Part shown: in pieces, positions 1 to 9,310 of the stretch
Numbering within the stretch: the stretch's first letter is position 1
Layout: each line of letters opens with the position of its first letter
Assembly: GCA_963836015.1 (NCBI GenBank)
Contig: CAWIIF010000004.1
Location: forward strand, 930,001-994,000
From: CAWCDJ01 sp963836015
GTDB taxonomy: Bacteria; Acidobacteriota; Terriglobia; Bryobacterales; Bryobacteraceae
Reading direction: 5' to 3'
DNA: 64,000 nucleotides
Program-made: the position numbers and the translations under genes
Notes under the pieces: generated by a model
Told to the model about the DNA's origin: nothing
The model's database searches: none
The model's input: the letters and a program-made list of their open reading frames with translations, nothing else

Positions 1-557
1 TCACGCCGCTGCTGTTCATGGGCGAAGAGTACGGAGAGACCGCGCCGTTCCAATACTTCGTCAGCCACTCCGACCCCGGGCTCGTCGAGGCCGTCCGCTC
101 CGGCCGCTGCCAAGAGTTCGCGGCGTTTGCCTGGCAGGGCGAGTGCCCCGATCCGCAGGATGAAGCCACCTTCCTTCGCTCGAAGATCTCCCCCGAGTTG
201 TGTCTTTCAGGACGCCACGCCGCCTTGAACGGGTTCTACACGGAATTGCTGCGCCTGAGGCGCACCGTCCCCGCTCTCGGCGAGCTCACCGTTCTCGAGG
301 ACGAGCAGGTCCTCGTTTTCCACCGGCGATGCGGCGATCGGGATGCTCTGGTCGTCATGAACTTCAGCCGCCGCGACGCCACCACACAGAGCCGCGACCG
401 TGAGGGAGCGGGCCCTTGGCGCCTGGCCCTCGATTCCTCCGCCGCGCGTTGGAACGGTCCCGGCCCCGATTCCCCGGCCGAACTGGACTGCAACGCATAT
501 TTCACGGTTGCCGCCCGCTCCGTTCTGGTCTATCTTCGGAATTCAAGCGAAACATAA
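1..557 (+). CDS. treZ: Malto-oligosyltrehalose trehalohydrolase, C-terminal part (cut by window start)
   Basis: The reading frame is open from base 3 to the stop at 555-557 and gives 184 residues, the last third of a GH13 trehalohydrolase. TreZ releases trehalose from maltooligosyltrehalose in the cytoplasm. The segment LFMGEEYGETAPFQYFVSH near the visible start is typical of TreZ, and the C-terminal beta-sandwich follows. The partner treY and the catalytic barrel must lie upstream. The stop overlaps the next start by one base (TAATG), so the GH57 gene is probably translationally coupled. Oddity: residues TQSRDREGAG in the C-terminal domain are the translation of a dispersed repeat at 384-413, so part of the domain may be a late insertion. 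Family assignment is confident; the effect of the insert is unknown. Confidence 0.9.
   Translation, partial: TPLLFMGEEYGETAPFQYFVSHSDPGLVEAVRSGRCQEFAAFAWQGECPDPQDEATFLRSKISPELCLSGRHAALNGFYTELLRLRRTVPALGELTVLEDEQVLVFHRRCGDRDALVVMNFSRRDATTQSRDREGAGPWRLALDSSAARWNGPGPDSPAELDCNAYFTVAARSVLVYLRNSSET
384..413 (+). repeat. Dispersed 'QSRDREGA' repeat, copy 1 (inside treZ)
   Basis: A roughly 30 bp unit (ACAGAGCCGCGACCGT-N-AGGGAGCGGGCC) lies in frame in treZ and is read as TQSRDREGAG. The same unit recurs at 21184-21213 and, in reverse, at 37435-37463. In those copies the variable base creates TAG or TAA, ending the host gene. Confidence 0.75.
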
Positions 558-2959
558 TGCGCCACATCTGTATCCACGGCCACTTTTACCAGCCGCCTCG
601 CGAGAATCCCTGGCTCGAGGAGATTGAGCTCCAGGATTCCGCCTATCCCTACCACGACTGGAACGAGCGGATTACTGCCGAGTGCTACGCACCCAACTCG
701 GCGTCGCGAATCCTCGACAACGAAAACCGGATTCTCAAGATCGTCAACAATTACTCCCGGATCAGCTTCAATTTCGGACCCACGCTCCTCCAGTGGCTCG
801 AAAAACAGTCCCCCGAAACCTACCGCGCCATCATCGCCGCCGACCGCGATTCGCAGGAGAAGTTCTCGGGCCACGGCTCCGCACTGGCGCAGGCCTACAA
901 TCACATGATCCTGCCGCTGGCCCACCGGCGCGACAAGTTCACCCAGATCCGGTGGGGCCTCCGCGATTTCGAGCGCCGCTTCGGCCGGATCCCGGAAGGG
1001 ATGTGGCTCCCCGAGACCGCCGTCGATCTCGAGTCCCTCAACCTGATGGCCGAGATGGGCGTCCGCTTCACCATCCTTGCCCCGAATCAGGCCAGCCGCG
1101 TCCGCCCCATCGGCGGTAGAAACTGGGAAGACGTCAGCGGCGGCCGCATCGACCCCTCCACCGTGTATCGCATCGCCCTGCGCGGCGGCCGGCGCATGAT
1201 CCTGTTCTTTTACGACGGTCCGGTGTCGCAGGCCGTGGCGTTTGAAAAGCTGCTCATCCGCGGCGAATATCTGGCGGGCCGCCTGGAGGCCGCCTTTTCC
1301 GACAGCCGCCCCTGGCCCCAGCTCGTCCACATCGCCACCGACGGCGAAACCTACGGCCATCACCAGTACAGGGGAGACATGGCCCTGGCGTACGTCCTGG
1401 AATTCATCGAGTCCCGGGGAATCGCGCGCCTCACCAACTATGGCGAGTTTCTCGAACAGCACGCGCCCACTCACGAGGTGCAGATCTTCGAGAACAGCTC
1501 GTGGAGCTGCGTCCACGGAGTCGAGCGCTGGCGCAGCAATTGCGGCTGCTGCTCGGGAGGCCGGCCGGGGTGGTCGCAGGAATGGCGCGGGCCGCTGCGC
1601 GCCGCGCTCGACTGGCTCCGCGACACCATGGCTGCGTCCTACGGCGATGCCATGCGGCGACTGGGCGCCGATCCCTGGGAGTCGCGCAACGAATACATCT
1701 CCGTCATCCTCGACCGTTCCCCCGAGTCGATCGATCGCTTCTGCCACGCCAGTGTCCACCGCGAGCTCAATCCCGCCGAGAAGGTGCGGCTGCTCAAGCT
1801 ACTCGAAATTCAGCGCCACGCAATGCTCATGTACACCAGCTGCGGCTGGTTCTTCGACGAGCTCTCGGGCATCGAAACCGTCCAGGTGATCAACTACGCC
1901 GCGCGCGCCATGCAGCTCTTCGGCGAACTCTTCGGCCGCGGCCTGGAGCCGCGCTTCCTCGAATTGCTGGCGCAGGCCAAAGGCAATGTCCCAGAGTTCG
2001 GCGACGGCCGCCAGGTCTACGAAAAGCAGGTCCGGCCCAAAATGGTCGGCCTCAAGAGCGTAGCGGCGCACTATGCCGTCAGCTCCCTGTTCGAAGAGTA
2101 CCCTGACGAGAGCCGCATCTTCTGCTACGACGTGACCCAGGAAGACAAGCGCGATCTCTCCGCCGGCCGGGCCAGGCTGGTCCTGGGCAAGGCTCAGATC
2201 ACCTCCGAGATCACCCGGGAGACCGAGCGGTTCACCTACGGCGTTCTTTACCTCGGCGAGCACCAGGTCAGCGGCGGAATCCGCTCGTTCCTCGACGATT
2301 CCGCTTACCAGCGAACCGCCGAAGCCCTCACCGAAGCCTTCCAGGGCGGCGACTTTGCCGAAATCGTCCGCAGCGTGGACCGCCACTTCGATCCCGGCTC
2401 CTACAGCCTCAAGCTCCTCTTCCACGACGAGCAGCGCCGCATCGTGCAGCGGATCCTCGAGACCAGGATGGCCCTCGCCGAGGCCTCCTACCGCCATGTC
2501 TACGAGAGCGACGCCATGCTCATGTACTTTGTGAAGTCCCTCGGCATGCCTCTTCCCAATCGCTTCCGCATGGCCGCCGATTTCATCCTCAACTCCGACC
2601 TGCGGAAGGCTTTCGAGACGCGCCCCCTCGACCTGCCCAGAATCGCCGCCATTATGGATGAGACCCGGCGCCTGAACGTCGACCTCGATGGCGCCACCCT
2701 CGAATTCGCGCTGCGCGGCACCATCGAAGCGATCGCCGCCGCTTTCGCGCGCAATCCCACCGATAAGCAGGTGATGGAGGAGTTTGCCGCCGCGGTGACG
2801 CTGGCCGGCTCGCTCCCCTTCGAGGTCCGGCTCTGGAACGCGCAGAATATCTGGTACGATCTGCTGCTGCGTCTATACCCGGAGATGCGGGCGTCCGCCG
2901 GGTGGTGCGATGCTTTCCGCTCCCTCGGCCGGCAGCTACAGTTCGCCGGACCGGAGTAA
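557..2959 (+). CDS. Glycoside hydrolase family 57 protein (DUF3536 type)
   Basis: An 800-residue protein. The ATG at 557 was chosen because it overlaps the treZ stop and begins right before the conserved HGHFYQPP motif (residues 7-14); an in-frame extension to 416 would run inside treZ. GH57 enzymes are retaining alpha-glucan hydrolases or transferases. The visible signatures are GMWLPETAVD near residue 155, holding the probable nucleophile Glu, and ATDGETYGHH near residue 262, holding the probable acid/base Asp. The C-terminal half matches the DUF3536 extension that accompanies this subgroup. There is no signal peptide, so it should be cytoplasmic. Coupling to treZ points to glycogen or trehalose metabolism; amylase, branching and transferase activities cannot be told apart from sequence alone. 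Confidence 0.88.
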   Translation: MRHICIHGHFYQPPRENPWLEEIELQDSAYPYHDWNERITAECYAPNSASRILDNENRILKIVNNYSRISFNFGPTLLQWLEKQSPETYRAIIAADRDSQEKFSGHGSALAQAYNHMILPLAHRRDKFTQIRWGLRDFERRFGRIPEGMWLPETAVDLESLNLMAEMGVRFTILAPNQASRVRPIGGRNWEDVSGGRIDPSTVYRIALRGGRRMILFFYDGPVSQAVAFEKLLIRGEYLAGRLEAAFSDSRPWPQLVHIATDGETYGHHQYRGDMALAYVLEFIESRGIARLTNYGEFLEQHAPTHEVQIFENSSWSCVHGVERWRSNCGCCSGGRPGWSQEWRGPLRAALDWLRDTMAASYGDAMRRLGADPWESRNEYISVILDRSPESIDRFCHASVHRELNPAEKVRLLKLLEIQRHAMLMYTSCGWFFDELSGIETVQVINYAARAMQLFGELFGRGLEPRFLELLAQAKGNVPEFGDGRQVYEKQVRPKMVGLKSVAAHYAVSSLFEEYPDESRIFCYDVTQEDKRDLSAGRARLVLGKAQITSEITRETERFTYGVLYLGEHQVSGGIRSFLDDSAYQRTAEALTEAFQGGDFAEIVRSVDRHFDPGSYSLKLLFHDEQRRIVQRILETRMALAEASYRHVYESDAMLMYFVKSLGMPLPNRFRMAADFILNSDLRKAFETRPLDLPRIAAIMDETRRLNVDLDGATLEFALRGTIEAIAAAFARNPTDKQVMEEFAAAVTLAGSLPFEVRLWNAQNIWYDLLLRLYPEMRASAGWCDAFRSLGRQLQFAGPE

Positions 2960-2964
2960 GCGCC

Positions 2965-4242
2965 TCACCCCAGCCACCAGACTTTGCGTGCCGCCGCGCA
3001 TGCCCGCGCGTACAGGAACATCCCCGCCGACCACGCCTGCTCGTGCACGCCCTTCGGCTCGCCCGTCCTGCCGTGGTGCCATTCGTTGAAGTCGCCTTCG
3101 AGATTCAAGCGGGCCAGGCGCACCAGCGCCGCTTCCGCCTCGTCCTGCCGCTGCATCTTCACCAGCGCCGCGACGTAGAACCCGCCCAGGAAGGGCCAGA
3201 TCCCTCCGTTGTGATACTGGTCGGGCAGGTTCAGTGTGCCGTAGTAATCGCGCCAGTCGGAGTCGCCCGGCTCGACCGGCGGATAGATCGCCTTCACGGG
3301 GTGCTCCGCCACGCCGTGCCGTGCCATGAAATCCAGGATGCGCCCGCCCTGGCTTTCGTTTGCCACCCCCGCCAGAATGGCCAGCAGGTTGCCGAAGCTG
3401 TCGAACCACTCGCCGACCTCGCGGAAACTGGCGTAAGGCAGGTAGTATTCGGAGTCCACCAGGATGCGTTTCGACGGCAGCCAGCGCCGCCTCCCGAGCG
3501 AATCCTGCCCCTGGTCGGGTGTGCTGAACGAGTGGGCGACGTGGCGCAGCATTTCCCCGTCTCCCGCGTACCACAGAGTCCCGTTGATCGCCGCGCTTGC
3601 GGTGTCCGCCTGCGCCCGGTAGCGCGCCGCCGCGGCCGGCTTTCCCTCGCGCTCCGCCAGTTGAGCCGCCTGCCGCAGTGCGATCACCCGCAGGCAGTTG
3701 ACGTAGAGGCCCTTTCCACGGGTGCAGAAGAGGTCCTGCCAGTCCGAAGCCTCCTGTATGCTGATCAGCCCGCTGCGGTCCACATCCTGGCACTCGTACC
3801 ACGCCAGCACTTTCCGCACGCTCCCGAAATCCGGTGCGCACAGGCTGCTGCCGATGGCGTACCACAACCCCCCGTCGGCGTACGCGCGAAAATTCGGGCG
3901 GCGCGCCTCCAGGTCGATGTGATTCGGAATCAGCCCGGCGGGCGTCTGGTGCCGCCGGAACGAGGACAGGCTGGCGAGCAGCGCGGAGCGGATCACCGGG
4001 TCGTCTGCCAGGCTCCCGCCCAGCAGCGCGATCATGCTGTCCCTCACCCACACCTGCTGGTGTCCGTAAGCCCGCGCCGAGGCCTTCAGGCCGCCCGCGT
4101 GGCTGCAATTGCGGAGCACGGCGACTGCGCGCTCGCAAGCCGCCTCCACCGTGGAATCTTCCCTGGCACCCTCTCTTCTGCTCGCCGGAAAATCTACCGT
4201 AGCTTCACGGTCGCGGCCGAAGAGATTCCCGTCGTCTGGCAA
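2965..4242 (-). CDS. Glycogen debranching-like (alpha/alpha)6-barrel glycosidase
   Basis: A 425-residue protein convergent with the GH57 gene, with only 5 bp between the stops. Motifs include YGHQQVWVRDSM near residue 60, YYGTLNLPDQYHNGGIWPF near residue 325, and NEWHHGRTGEPKGVHEQAWS near the C-terminus. These match the six-hairpin glycosidase fold of amylo-alpha-1,6-glucosidase C-terminal domains and GH100-like invertases. It is shorter than full debranching enzymes and lacks the N-terminal glucanotransferase region, so it is either a stand-alone glucosidase or a GH100-like enzyme. Its place beside treZ and GH57 favours a role in alpha-glucan breakdown. No signal peptide is visible. Substrate specificity is inferred from context only. 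Confidence 0.78.
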   Translation of the reverse strand: MPDDGNLFGRDREATVDFPASRREGAREDSTVEAACERAVAVLRNCSHAGGLKASARAYGHQQVWVRDSMIALLGGSLADDPVIRSALLASLSSFRRHQTPAGLIPNHIDLEARRPNFRAYADGGLWYAIGSSLCAPDFGSVRKVLAWYECQDVDRSGLISIQEASDWQDLFCTRGKGLYVNCLRVIALRQAAQLAEREGKPAAAARYRAQADTASAAINGTLWYAGDGEMLRHVAHSFSTPDQGQDSLGRRRWLPSKRILVDSEYYLPYASFREVGEWFDSFGNLLAILAGVANESQGGRILDFMARHGVAEHPVKAIYPPVEPGDSDWRDYYGTLNLPDQYHNGGIWPFLGGFYVAALVKMQRQDEAEAALVRLARLNLEGDFNEWHHGRTGEPKGVHEQAWSAGMFLYARACAAARKVWWLG

Positions 4243-4381
4243 ACCGGAAATCCCGCTTTCGTATGAAACCGAACACTAATTATAACCTCCTTCCGGAGGC
4301 CTCTCCTCCTTCGACATTCATCGTATGGTTGGTACGAAAGCGCCCGTGAGATGATGGGGATGGGATTCGAAGCTGCAAAAT

Positions 4382-5662
4382 ATGTCTGAGCCGGACGCTA
4401 TCTTGCAGGATACCGAGCAGGATATTGGCCGCATTGGCACCGCCGACGTTGTAGTTGGCATCCCCACTTATAACAACGTCGAGACCATCGAAAAGGTGGT
4501 GGAGGCTGCGGTTGCCGGCCTTACCGCGCGGCTCTCCGCCTTCCGTGCGGTGGTCGTCAACACCGACGGCGGCTCCCGTGACGGCACTCCGGAACGCCTG
4601 AAGGGCGTGCTGAACGGCCATGTGCCCTTGCTCCAGTCCCGTTATCCCCTCTACCCGGTCCACCTGCTGGCTCCGCCTCTCACCGGCGTGCCCGGCCGCG
4701 GCGAGGCCTTGCGGAGCATCCTGCAGACCGGCCAGCGCCTCGGCGCCAAAGCCTGCGCGGTCCTCGACGCCGGCGTCGAAAACCTCAACTCGGAGTGGGT
4801 CGAGCACCTGCTTGCCCCCATCCTGCACCACGGTTTCGATCTCGTGACTCCCTGCTACCTGCGCCACAAATTCGAGGGCGCCATCAGCAACGGAATCGTC
4901 TACCCCTTCACCCGGGCCCTCTACGGCCGCCGGATTCGCCAGCCCATGCCCAGCGAACTGGCGTTCTCCGCGCAGCTGATCGATCATTTCGCCGGACCGG
5001 CCTCGGCCGATGGCACAGGCTCCGCTCGCGTCGACCCCTGGAGCGTCACCTCCGCCATCCTCGGCCAGTTCCGCATCTGCCAGACCTTTCTCGGGCCTCA
5101 CGCGGTCAGTGCGAAGGAAGTGGCGCCCGACCTCAGCACCACCCTCGCGCAGGTGCTCGGCAGCCTTTTCGCAGATATGGACCGCACCGCGGCTTTCTGG
5201 CAGAAGGTCAAAGGATCCGAAACCGTTCCCTCCTTCGGCCCGCCCTATACCGTCACTGCCGGTCCGGTTGCCGTCAACGCCGGACGCATGTTCGAATCCT
5301 TCAAGCTCGGCTGTCAGGACCTGCAAGGGCTGTGGTCCCTCTTCCTGCCGCCGGCGACCCTGCTCGATTACAAGAAGCTCTCGCGCTCCCCCGAGGACCG
5401 CCTCCGGTTTCCCGATGACTTGTGGGCGCGCACCGTTTATGACTTCGCGCTCGCCTGGCGCTTGCGCGTGATCGACCGCGACCACCTGCTGCGCGCGATT
5501 ACTCCGGTCTATCTCGGATGGGCTGCATCAAGCGTTCTCGAAATGCAGACCGCGGGGCCGGAAGAGGTGGAAGAGCGGCAGGAACGGCTTTGCATGGCTT
5601 TCGAGACTCAGAAGCGCTACCTCATCTCGCGCTGGAGGTGGCCGGACCGGTTCAGCCCGTGA
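4382..5662 (+). CDS. Glycosyltransferase (GT-A fold, GT2/GT81-like)
   Basis: A 426-residue protein. The N-terminus shows the nucleotide-sugar binding start of a GT-A fold (ADVVVGIPTYNNVETIEKVV, about residues 20-40) followed by VVNTDGGSRDGT, which resembles the DGS region. AVLDAGVENLNSEWVEHLL near residue 130 occupies the place of the DxD segment but reads DAG rather than DxD. The long C-terminal half is alpha-helical and resembles glucosyl- or mannosyl-phosphoglycerate synthases more than cell-wall GT2 enzymes. Such an enzyme would make a compatible solute, which would fit the treZ neighbourhood and the MscS-like gene 18 bp downstream, but this is inference. No membrane segment is seen. Confidence 0.72.
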   Translation: MSEPDAILQDTEQDIGRIGTADVVVGIPTYNNVETIEKVVEAAVAGLTARLSAFRAVVVNTDGGSRDGTPERLKGVLNGHVPLLQSRYPLYPVHLLAPPLTGVPGRGEALRSILQTGQRLGAKACAVLDAGVENLNSEWVEHLLAPILHHGFDLVTPCYLRHKFEGAISNGIVYPFTRALYGRRIRQPMPSELAFSAQLIDHFAGPASADGTGSARVDPWSVTSAILGQFRICQTFLGPHAVSAKEVAPDLSTTLAQVLGSLFADMDRTAAFWQKVKGSETVPSFGPPYTVTAGPVAVNAGRMFESFKLGCQDLQGLWSLFLPPATLLDYKKLSRSPEDRLRFPDDLWARTVYDFALAWRLRVIDRDHLLRAITPVYLGWAASSVLEMQTAGPEEVEERQERLCMAFETQKRYLISRWRWPDRFSP

Positions 5663-5680
5663 TCGCTATGGAGAGATTTT

Positions 5681-6385
5681 ATGCTGACTCAGGTGAATGA
5701 AATCCTCAACCAGGCCGCCGCCCGGATTACCAGGAGCATCGCCAATTTTCTGCCGGGCCTGCTGGCGCTCGCCGTCCTGCTGCTGTTTGCCGTGTTGATC
5801 GGGTGGATCGCGCGCTTCATGATCCGGCGCTCCCTGCGCGGTATCGACTTCGACAAGCGCCTGGAGCGCTGGGGCTTTTCCGCGCTCGCCGAATGGTCGC
5901 CTTCGCGCAGCCCTACCTTGCTGATCGCTGGGCTGACCTATTGGTGCATCATTCTCGTGGGGCTGCTGGTCGGATTAAGCGCTCTCGACGCTTCCGTCAC
6001 ATCCGTGCTCGTGATGCGCCTCTTCACCTATCTGCCGAATGTCTTCGCGGCCGTGCTCATCCTGATTGTCGGAATCTTCCTCGCCCGCTTCCTGGCACGC
6101 GGCGTCCTCATCAGCGCCGTCAACATGCAGGTGCACTCCGCGCGTTTGGTGAGCCTGGGAGTTAAGTGGCTGGTGATGGTGATGGCCGCGGCCATGGCGC
6201 TCGAGCACCTGGGCATCGGCGGCGAGATCGTGCGTCTCGCGTTCGCGATCCTTTTCGGAGGCATCGTGCTGGCGCTGGCCCTGGCCGTCGGGTTGGGCTC
6301 CAAGGAAATGGTCAGCCGCTCGCTCCAGCGCCAGGCCGGCCGCGCCGAAGAAGAGGAAGTCGCCGGCCGCTTCCATAACCTTTGA
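5681..6385 (+). CDS. MscS-like conserved-TM-helix membrane protein
   Basis: A 234-residue protein beginning with an amphipathic helix and a long hydrophobic segment (FLPGLLALAVLLLFAVLIGWI, about 25-45). Further membrane segments lie near 85-110, 120-150 and 160-210. The last one, glycine- and alanine-rich (FGGIVLALALAVGLGSKEMV), resembles the pore helix of small-conductance mechanosensitive channels and ends where an MscS beta domain would start. That beta domain is missing, so this is the short 'conserved TM helix' type. It probably shares a transcript with the glycosyltransferase gene. An osmotic role is plausible but not shown. Confidence 0.75.
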   Translation: MLTQVNEILNQAAARITRSIANFLPGLLALAVLLLFAVLIGWIARFMIRRSLRGIDFDKRLERWGFSALAEWSPSRSPTLLIAGLTYWCIILVGLLVGLSALDASVTSVLVMRLFTYLPNVFAAVLILIVGIFLARFLARGVLISAVNMQVHSARLVSLGVKWLVMVMAAAMALEHLGIGGEIVRLAFAILFGGIVLALALAVGLGSKEMVSRSLQRQAGRAEEEEVAGRFHNL

Positions 6386-6429
6386 GCCATTTCCTCGGTG
6401 TTTCTCGCGTTTTCTGATAGAGGTCGATT

Positions 6430-6649
6430 ATGACGAAAACGCTGCTGGCTCCCGTCATCGCACCGAAGAGCCTGGAAAACACTTATCGCGTCGGCCGGCT
6501 TCGAGGAGTGGTTCCGGACATTGGGCACCCCCGCAGCCAATTTCAACCTGCCCGACCGCGTCGAGCACCCCTCGGACGCCGAATTGCGCCAAATGATCGC
6601 GCTCGGCCGCAGCCTGGAAACCGAAACCCTGCGCGAAGTCGACTTCTAG
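6430..6649 (+). pseudogene. Small gene with a one-base frameshift (unknown function)
   Basis: ATG at 6430 opens MTKTLLAPVIAPKSLE. After the AAAA run at 6476-6479 the protein-like reading continues one frame over as TLIASAGFEEWFRTLGTPAA and ends in LGRSLETETLREVDF at a TAG (6647-6649). Removing one A would give a continuous protein of about 72 residues. It follows the MscS-like gene by 44 bp on the same strand. The family is not recognised. The break could be a sequencing error in the A run or a real mutation; base composition on both sides is ordinary coding sequence. Confidence 0.5.
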
Positions 6650-6652
6650 CTG

Positions 6653-6730
6653 CGTCGCAAAACAGGGACTGGCTCGAATTTCGCTGCAGTTGCGAAATTC
6701 GGAGCCTGTACCTGGTTTGCCCTTTTACGC
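6653..6730 (+). repeat. Long palindromic intergenic repeat, copy R1
   Basis: An imperfect palindrome. The inner stem GAATTTCGC/GCGAAATTC is perfect, and the outer arms carry CAGGGACTGGCTC against GAGCCTGTACCTG and GTCGCAAAAC against GTTTGCCC. It sits between two converging genes (stops at 6649 and 6793), a good place for a bidirectional terminator. The same unit recurs at 9311, 13665, 14957, 51626 and 55360. Confidence 0.85.
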
Positions 6731-6792
6731 ACCGCCCTGCGAGTTCCCCAAACTTACTCCGCCGCGTAACTCGTCGCAACTTGCACGCCACA

Positions 6793-9150
6793 CTAATCCT
6801 GCCTCAACACCGCCGCCGGGTCCACGTTGGCCGCGCTCCTCGCGGGAATCCAGGCCGCCGCCGCTCCCGTGGCGAGCAGCACGAGGACCACCGCCGCGAA
6901 CATGACAGGATTCCACGGATCCAGGCCGTCCGGCAGGAGATCGGTCAGCGGCCGGATCGCCGCGATCGCCAGGGGAAGCCCCACCGCCACTCCGCAGCCC
7001 AGAACCGCCGCACCGTCTCGAATCGCCGTCCGTAGGATATCGCTGCGGGTAGCCCCCACGGCGGCGCGGATCGCCATCTCCCGCGTGCGCCTTCGGGTCG
7101 CATACGAGACCGAGCTATAAAGGCCGCTCAGCGCCAGTAGCAGGCCGATGCCGCTCATGGAGCCCACGAAGCCCGCCGCCATCCGCATCGGGAAGATGGC
7201 GCCCGCCGCCGCTTCCGACAACGGCCGGACATCGAGCGCCGAGCCGGTCTCCGCCTGCGCCAGCGTGTCGCGTATCGGCTTGATCCAGCGCCCTGCGTCT
7301 CCCGCCGTCCGGACCATCATCTGGGTATCTTCGTAGGGCGTGAAAAACATCGGCGCGTGGTCTTCCCCGAGTGTGCGCATTCGCGTATCCGCGATCACCC
7401 CGACGATCTCCAGGACCCGCGCCTTCTCCCGCCCCGCCAGGAGTTCGGCTCCCACCGGGTCGGCATCGCCGAACAATCGCCGTGCCAGCGCCTGGTTTAC
7501 CAGAGCCGGTACCGGCTGGCGCGTGCGATCCGTGATATCGAAGTCCCGTCCGCGCAGAATGGGGATCCCCAGCACCTTGCAGAATTGCTCTCCCGCGCCC
7601 ATCGAGTACGCATCGCGGGCCGCCGAAACAGGATCTCCCTTGCGCCGAATCGGACCCTGCGGCAGCTCTCCCATGAACGGTAGCGTACTGATCGAAGCGA
7701 TCCCGGTTACCCCCGGTATTTCTGTCAGGCGCCGTACCACTCCGTCCCGCCATTCCCAGCCTCCCGGACCGGGATGCTGCGGCCCGGTGGGGCGCCAGAC
7801 AGTTGCCATGACGGTGTGGGAAATATCGAATCCGGGGTTGACGCCGGCAACCTGCCGGAAGGTCCTGAACAATAGCGCGCCCAGCATTAACAGCACCATC
7901 GACAGAACCACCTGTAGCGCCACGAAGCCATTCCGCAGGTTCCAGCGCCGCACGGAGAAAGCCGGCTCGCTTTGCTTCATCGCGAGTCCGAGGTCCGCCT
8001 TCGATGCGCGCATGGAAGGCAGCAGGGACGATACGAGGAGCGCCGCCAGCGCTGTTGCCGATGCGTAAAGAAACAGGCCGCGGTCGGTTTGAAAATGGAA
8101 CTCGAAAGGCAGGTTGTAGGCCGAGGGCCATCGGACATAACTCAGCCGTTTCCGCAGGAAGGCGTCGACGATCAGGCCGGCGCCCGCGCCCAGCCCCACC
8201 AGCACCAGGCCTTCCGCCAGGATCTGTCGTGCTATTTGAAAACGATTGGCGCCCAGCGCTTTGCGGATGGCGAGTTCCCGCTGCCGCGTGACGCCGCGCG
8301 CCAGCAGCAGTCCGGCGGCATTCACGCAGCCGATCACCACCAGCAGGATCGCCGTTCCGTACAGCATCGCAAAGAATACGAAGTAGCGCCGGTCGTCGCC
8401 TGCCGAGTCCGCGTTCGCCGCCCACCCGGCCATCGGCCGCAGGCTGGAGATCTGCTTCGCGAAGTCTTCGCCGCCGATGTTTTGAGCGGCCGCGGCCAGC
8501 GCTTGCCGCGTCTGCTCCCGCGTGAATCCGTCGCGCAGCCGCCCGAAGGGCTGGCAGCGCCCGGGATCCGTCACGGCCATAAGGTACACTTCCGGCGAAA
8601 CGCCATGGCGCAAAATACTGCGATAGTCGCGCGGCAGCACCCCCAGGACCGTATACAGCTTGCCGCCTAACTTGAGGGAGCGGCCCGCGGCGTGGGGATC
8701 GGAGTGCAGTCGATTGCGCCAGAAGCCGTAGCTCACCACCGCGGCCGGGACGCCGTCGTCGGATTGAGAGTACAACCGGCCGAGCGAGCTGCCCACGCCC
8801 AGGACATCGAAGAAATTAGCGCTGGTAGTCATCTCCCAGGCAATTTCGCTGTGCCCGCCCGCATCCCAATCCGTGTTGCCGAGGCCCGTATCGAAGGCCA
8901 TGCCCTGAAAAATCCCGAGATGCGCCAGGTCCCGGTACCGTGCGGTGCTCACTACCGCGCCGAACTTCACCAGCCGGTCCGGCTGGCGGGCGCTCAGGTC
9001 GTCGAGAATCATTTCGCGCGCGACGCTGTAGATGGTGACATTGACGCCGATGCCCAAAGCCAGGGAAGAAATCGCAATCCAGGCGAATGCCGGAGACTTG
9101 CGAAGGCCCCGCAGAGCGTGGCGAAGGTCCGTCAGCAGAGACAGCACCAT
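6793..9150 (-). CDS. MacB/FtsX-type ABC permease (acidobacterial duplicated orphan permease)
   Basis: A 785-residue protein with the architecture of ADOP permeases: first membrane helix (IAISSLALGIGVNVTIYSV, about 25-43), a periplasmic MacB-type domain, then three membrane helices of the first FtsX unit with the motif RELAIRKALGANRFQIARQI near residue 290. A second periplasmic domain follows and a second FtsX unit with TREMAIRAAVGATRSDILRT near residue 690. No ATPase is encoded next to it, as is usual for this family. Unlike the second copy at 48961 it lacks the roughly 70-residue cytoplasmic N-terminal extension and has no PadR gene beside it. Substrate unknown; transport or signalling roles are only presumed for the family. 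Confidence 0.88.
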   Translation of the reverse strand: MVLSLLTDLRHALRGLRKSPAFAWIAISSLALGIGVNVTIYSVAREMILDDLSARQPDRLVKFGAVVSTARYRDLAHLGIFQGMAFDTGLGNTDWDAGGHSEIAWEMTTSANFFDVLGVGSSLGRLYSQSDDGVPAAVVSYGFWRNRLHSDPHAAGRSLKLGGKLYTVLGVLPRDYRSILRHGVSPEVYLMAVTDPGRCQPFGRLRDGFTREQTRQALAAAAQNIGGEDFAKQISSLRPMAGWAANADSAGDDRRYFVFFAMLYGTAILLVVIGCVNAAGLLLARGVTRQRELAIRKALGANRFQIARQILAEGLVLVGLGAGAGLIVDAFLRKRLSYVRWPSAYNLPFEFHFQTDRGLFLYASATALAALLVSSLLPSMRASKADLGLAMKQSEPAFSVRRWNLRNGFVALQVVLSMVLLMLGALLFRTFRQVAGVNPGFDISHTVMATVWRPTGPQHPGPGGWEWRDGVVRRLTEIPGVTGIASISTLPFMGELPQGPIRRKGDPVSAARDAYSMGAGEQFCKVLGIPILRGRDFDITDRTRQPVPALVNQALARRLFGDADPVGAELLAGREKARVLEIVGVIADTRMRTLGEDHAPMFFTPYEDTQMMVRTAGDAGRWIKPIRDTLAQAETGSALDVRPLSEAAAGAIFPMRMAAGFVGSMSGIGLLLALSGLYSSVSYATRRRTREMAIRAAVGATRSDILRTAIRDGAAVLGCGVAVGLPLAIAAIRPLTDLLPDGLDPWNPVMFAAVVLVLLATGAAAAWIPARSAANVDPAAVLRQD

Positions 9151-9227
9151 CCCGATAGTATGACGCGCTTTCGGTGAGCGCCGTGCAGATCCGTGTGATC
9201 CGCGGCGCTTTCCGTGCCGGCACGTGG

Positions 9228-9275
9228 TCTGCTAGAAGTGACCCTTTGCGCCATCGGACCTTTCGTCTTACTAGT
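9228..9275 (+). repeat. Partial copy of the right-hand flank of the palindromic repeat
   Basis: The stretch CCCTTTGCGCCATCGGACCTTTCGTCTTACT at about 9243-9273 nearly repeats the sequence that follows the IS element at 10936-10966. The palindromic unit therefore extends beyond the hairpin, and a broken tandem copy lies left of the insertion. Nothing else coding is seen between 9151 and 9310. Confidence 0.5.
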
Positions 9276-9310
9276 AACGTGCCTCGCAAAACATCGCCCC
9301 GTAACGGAAT

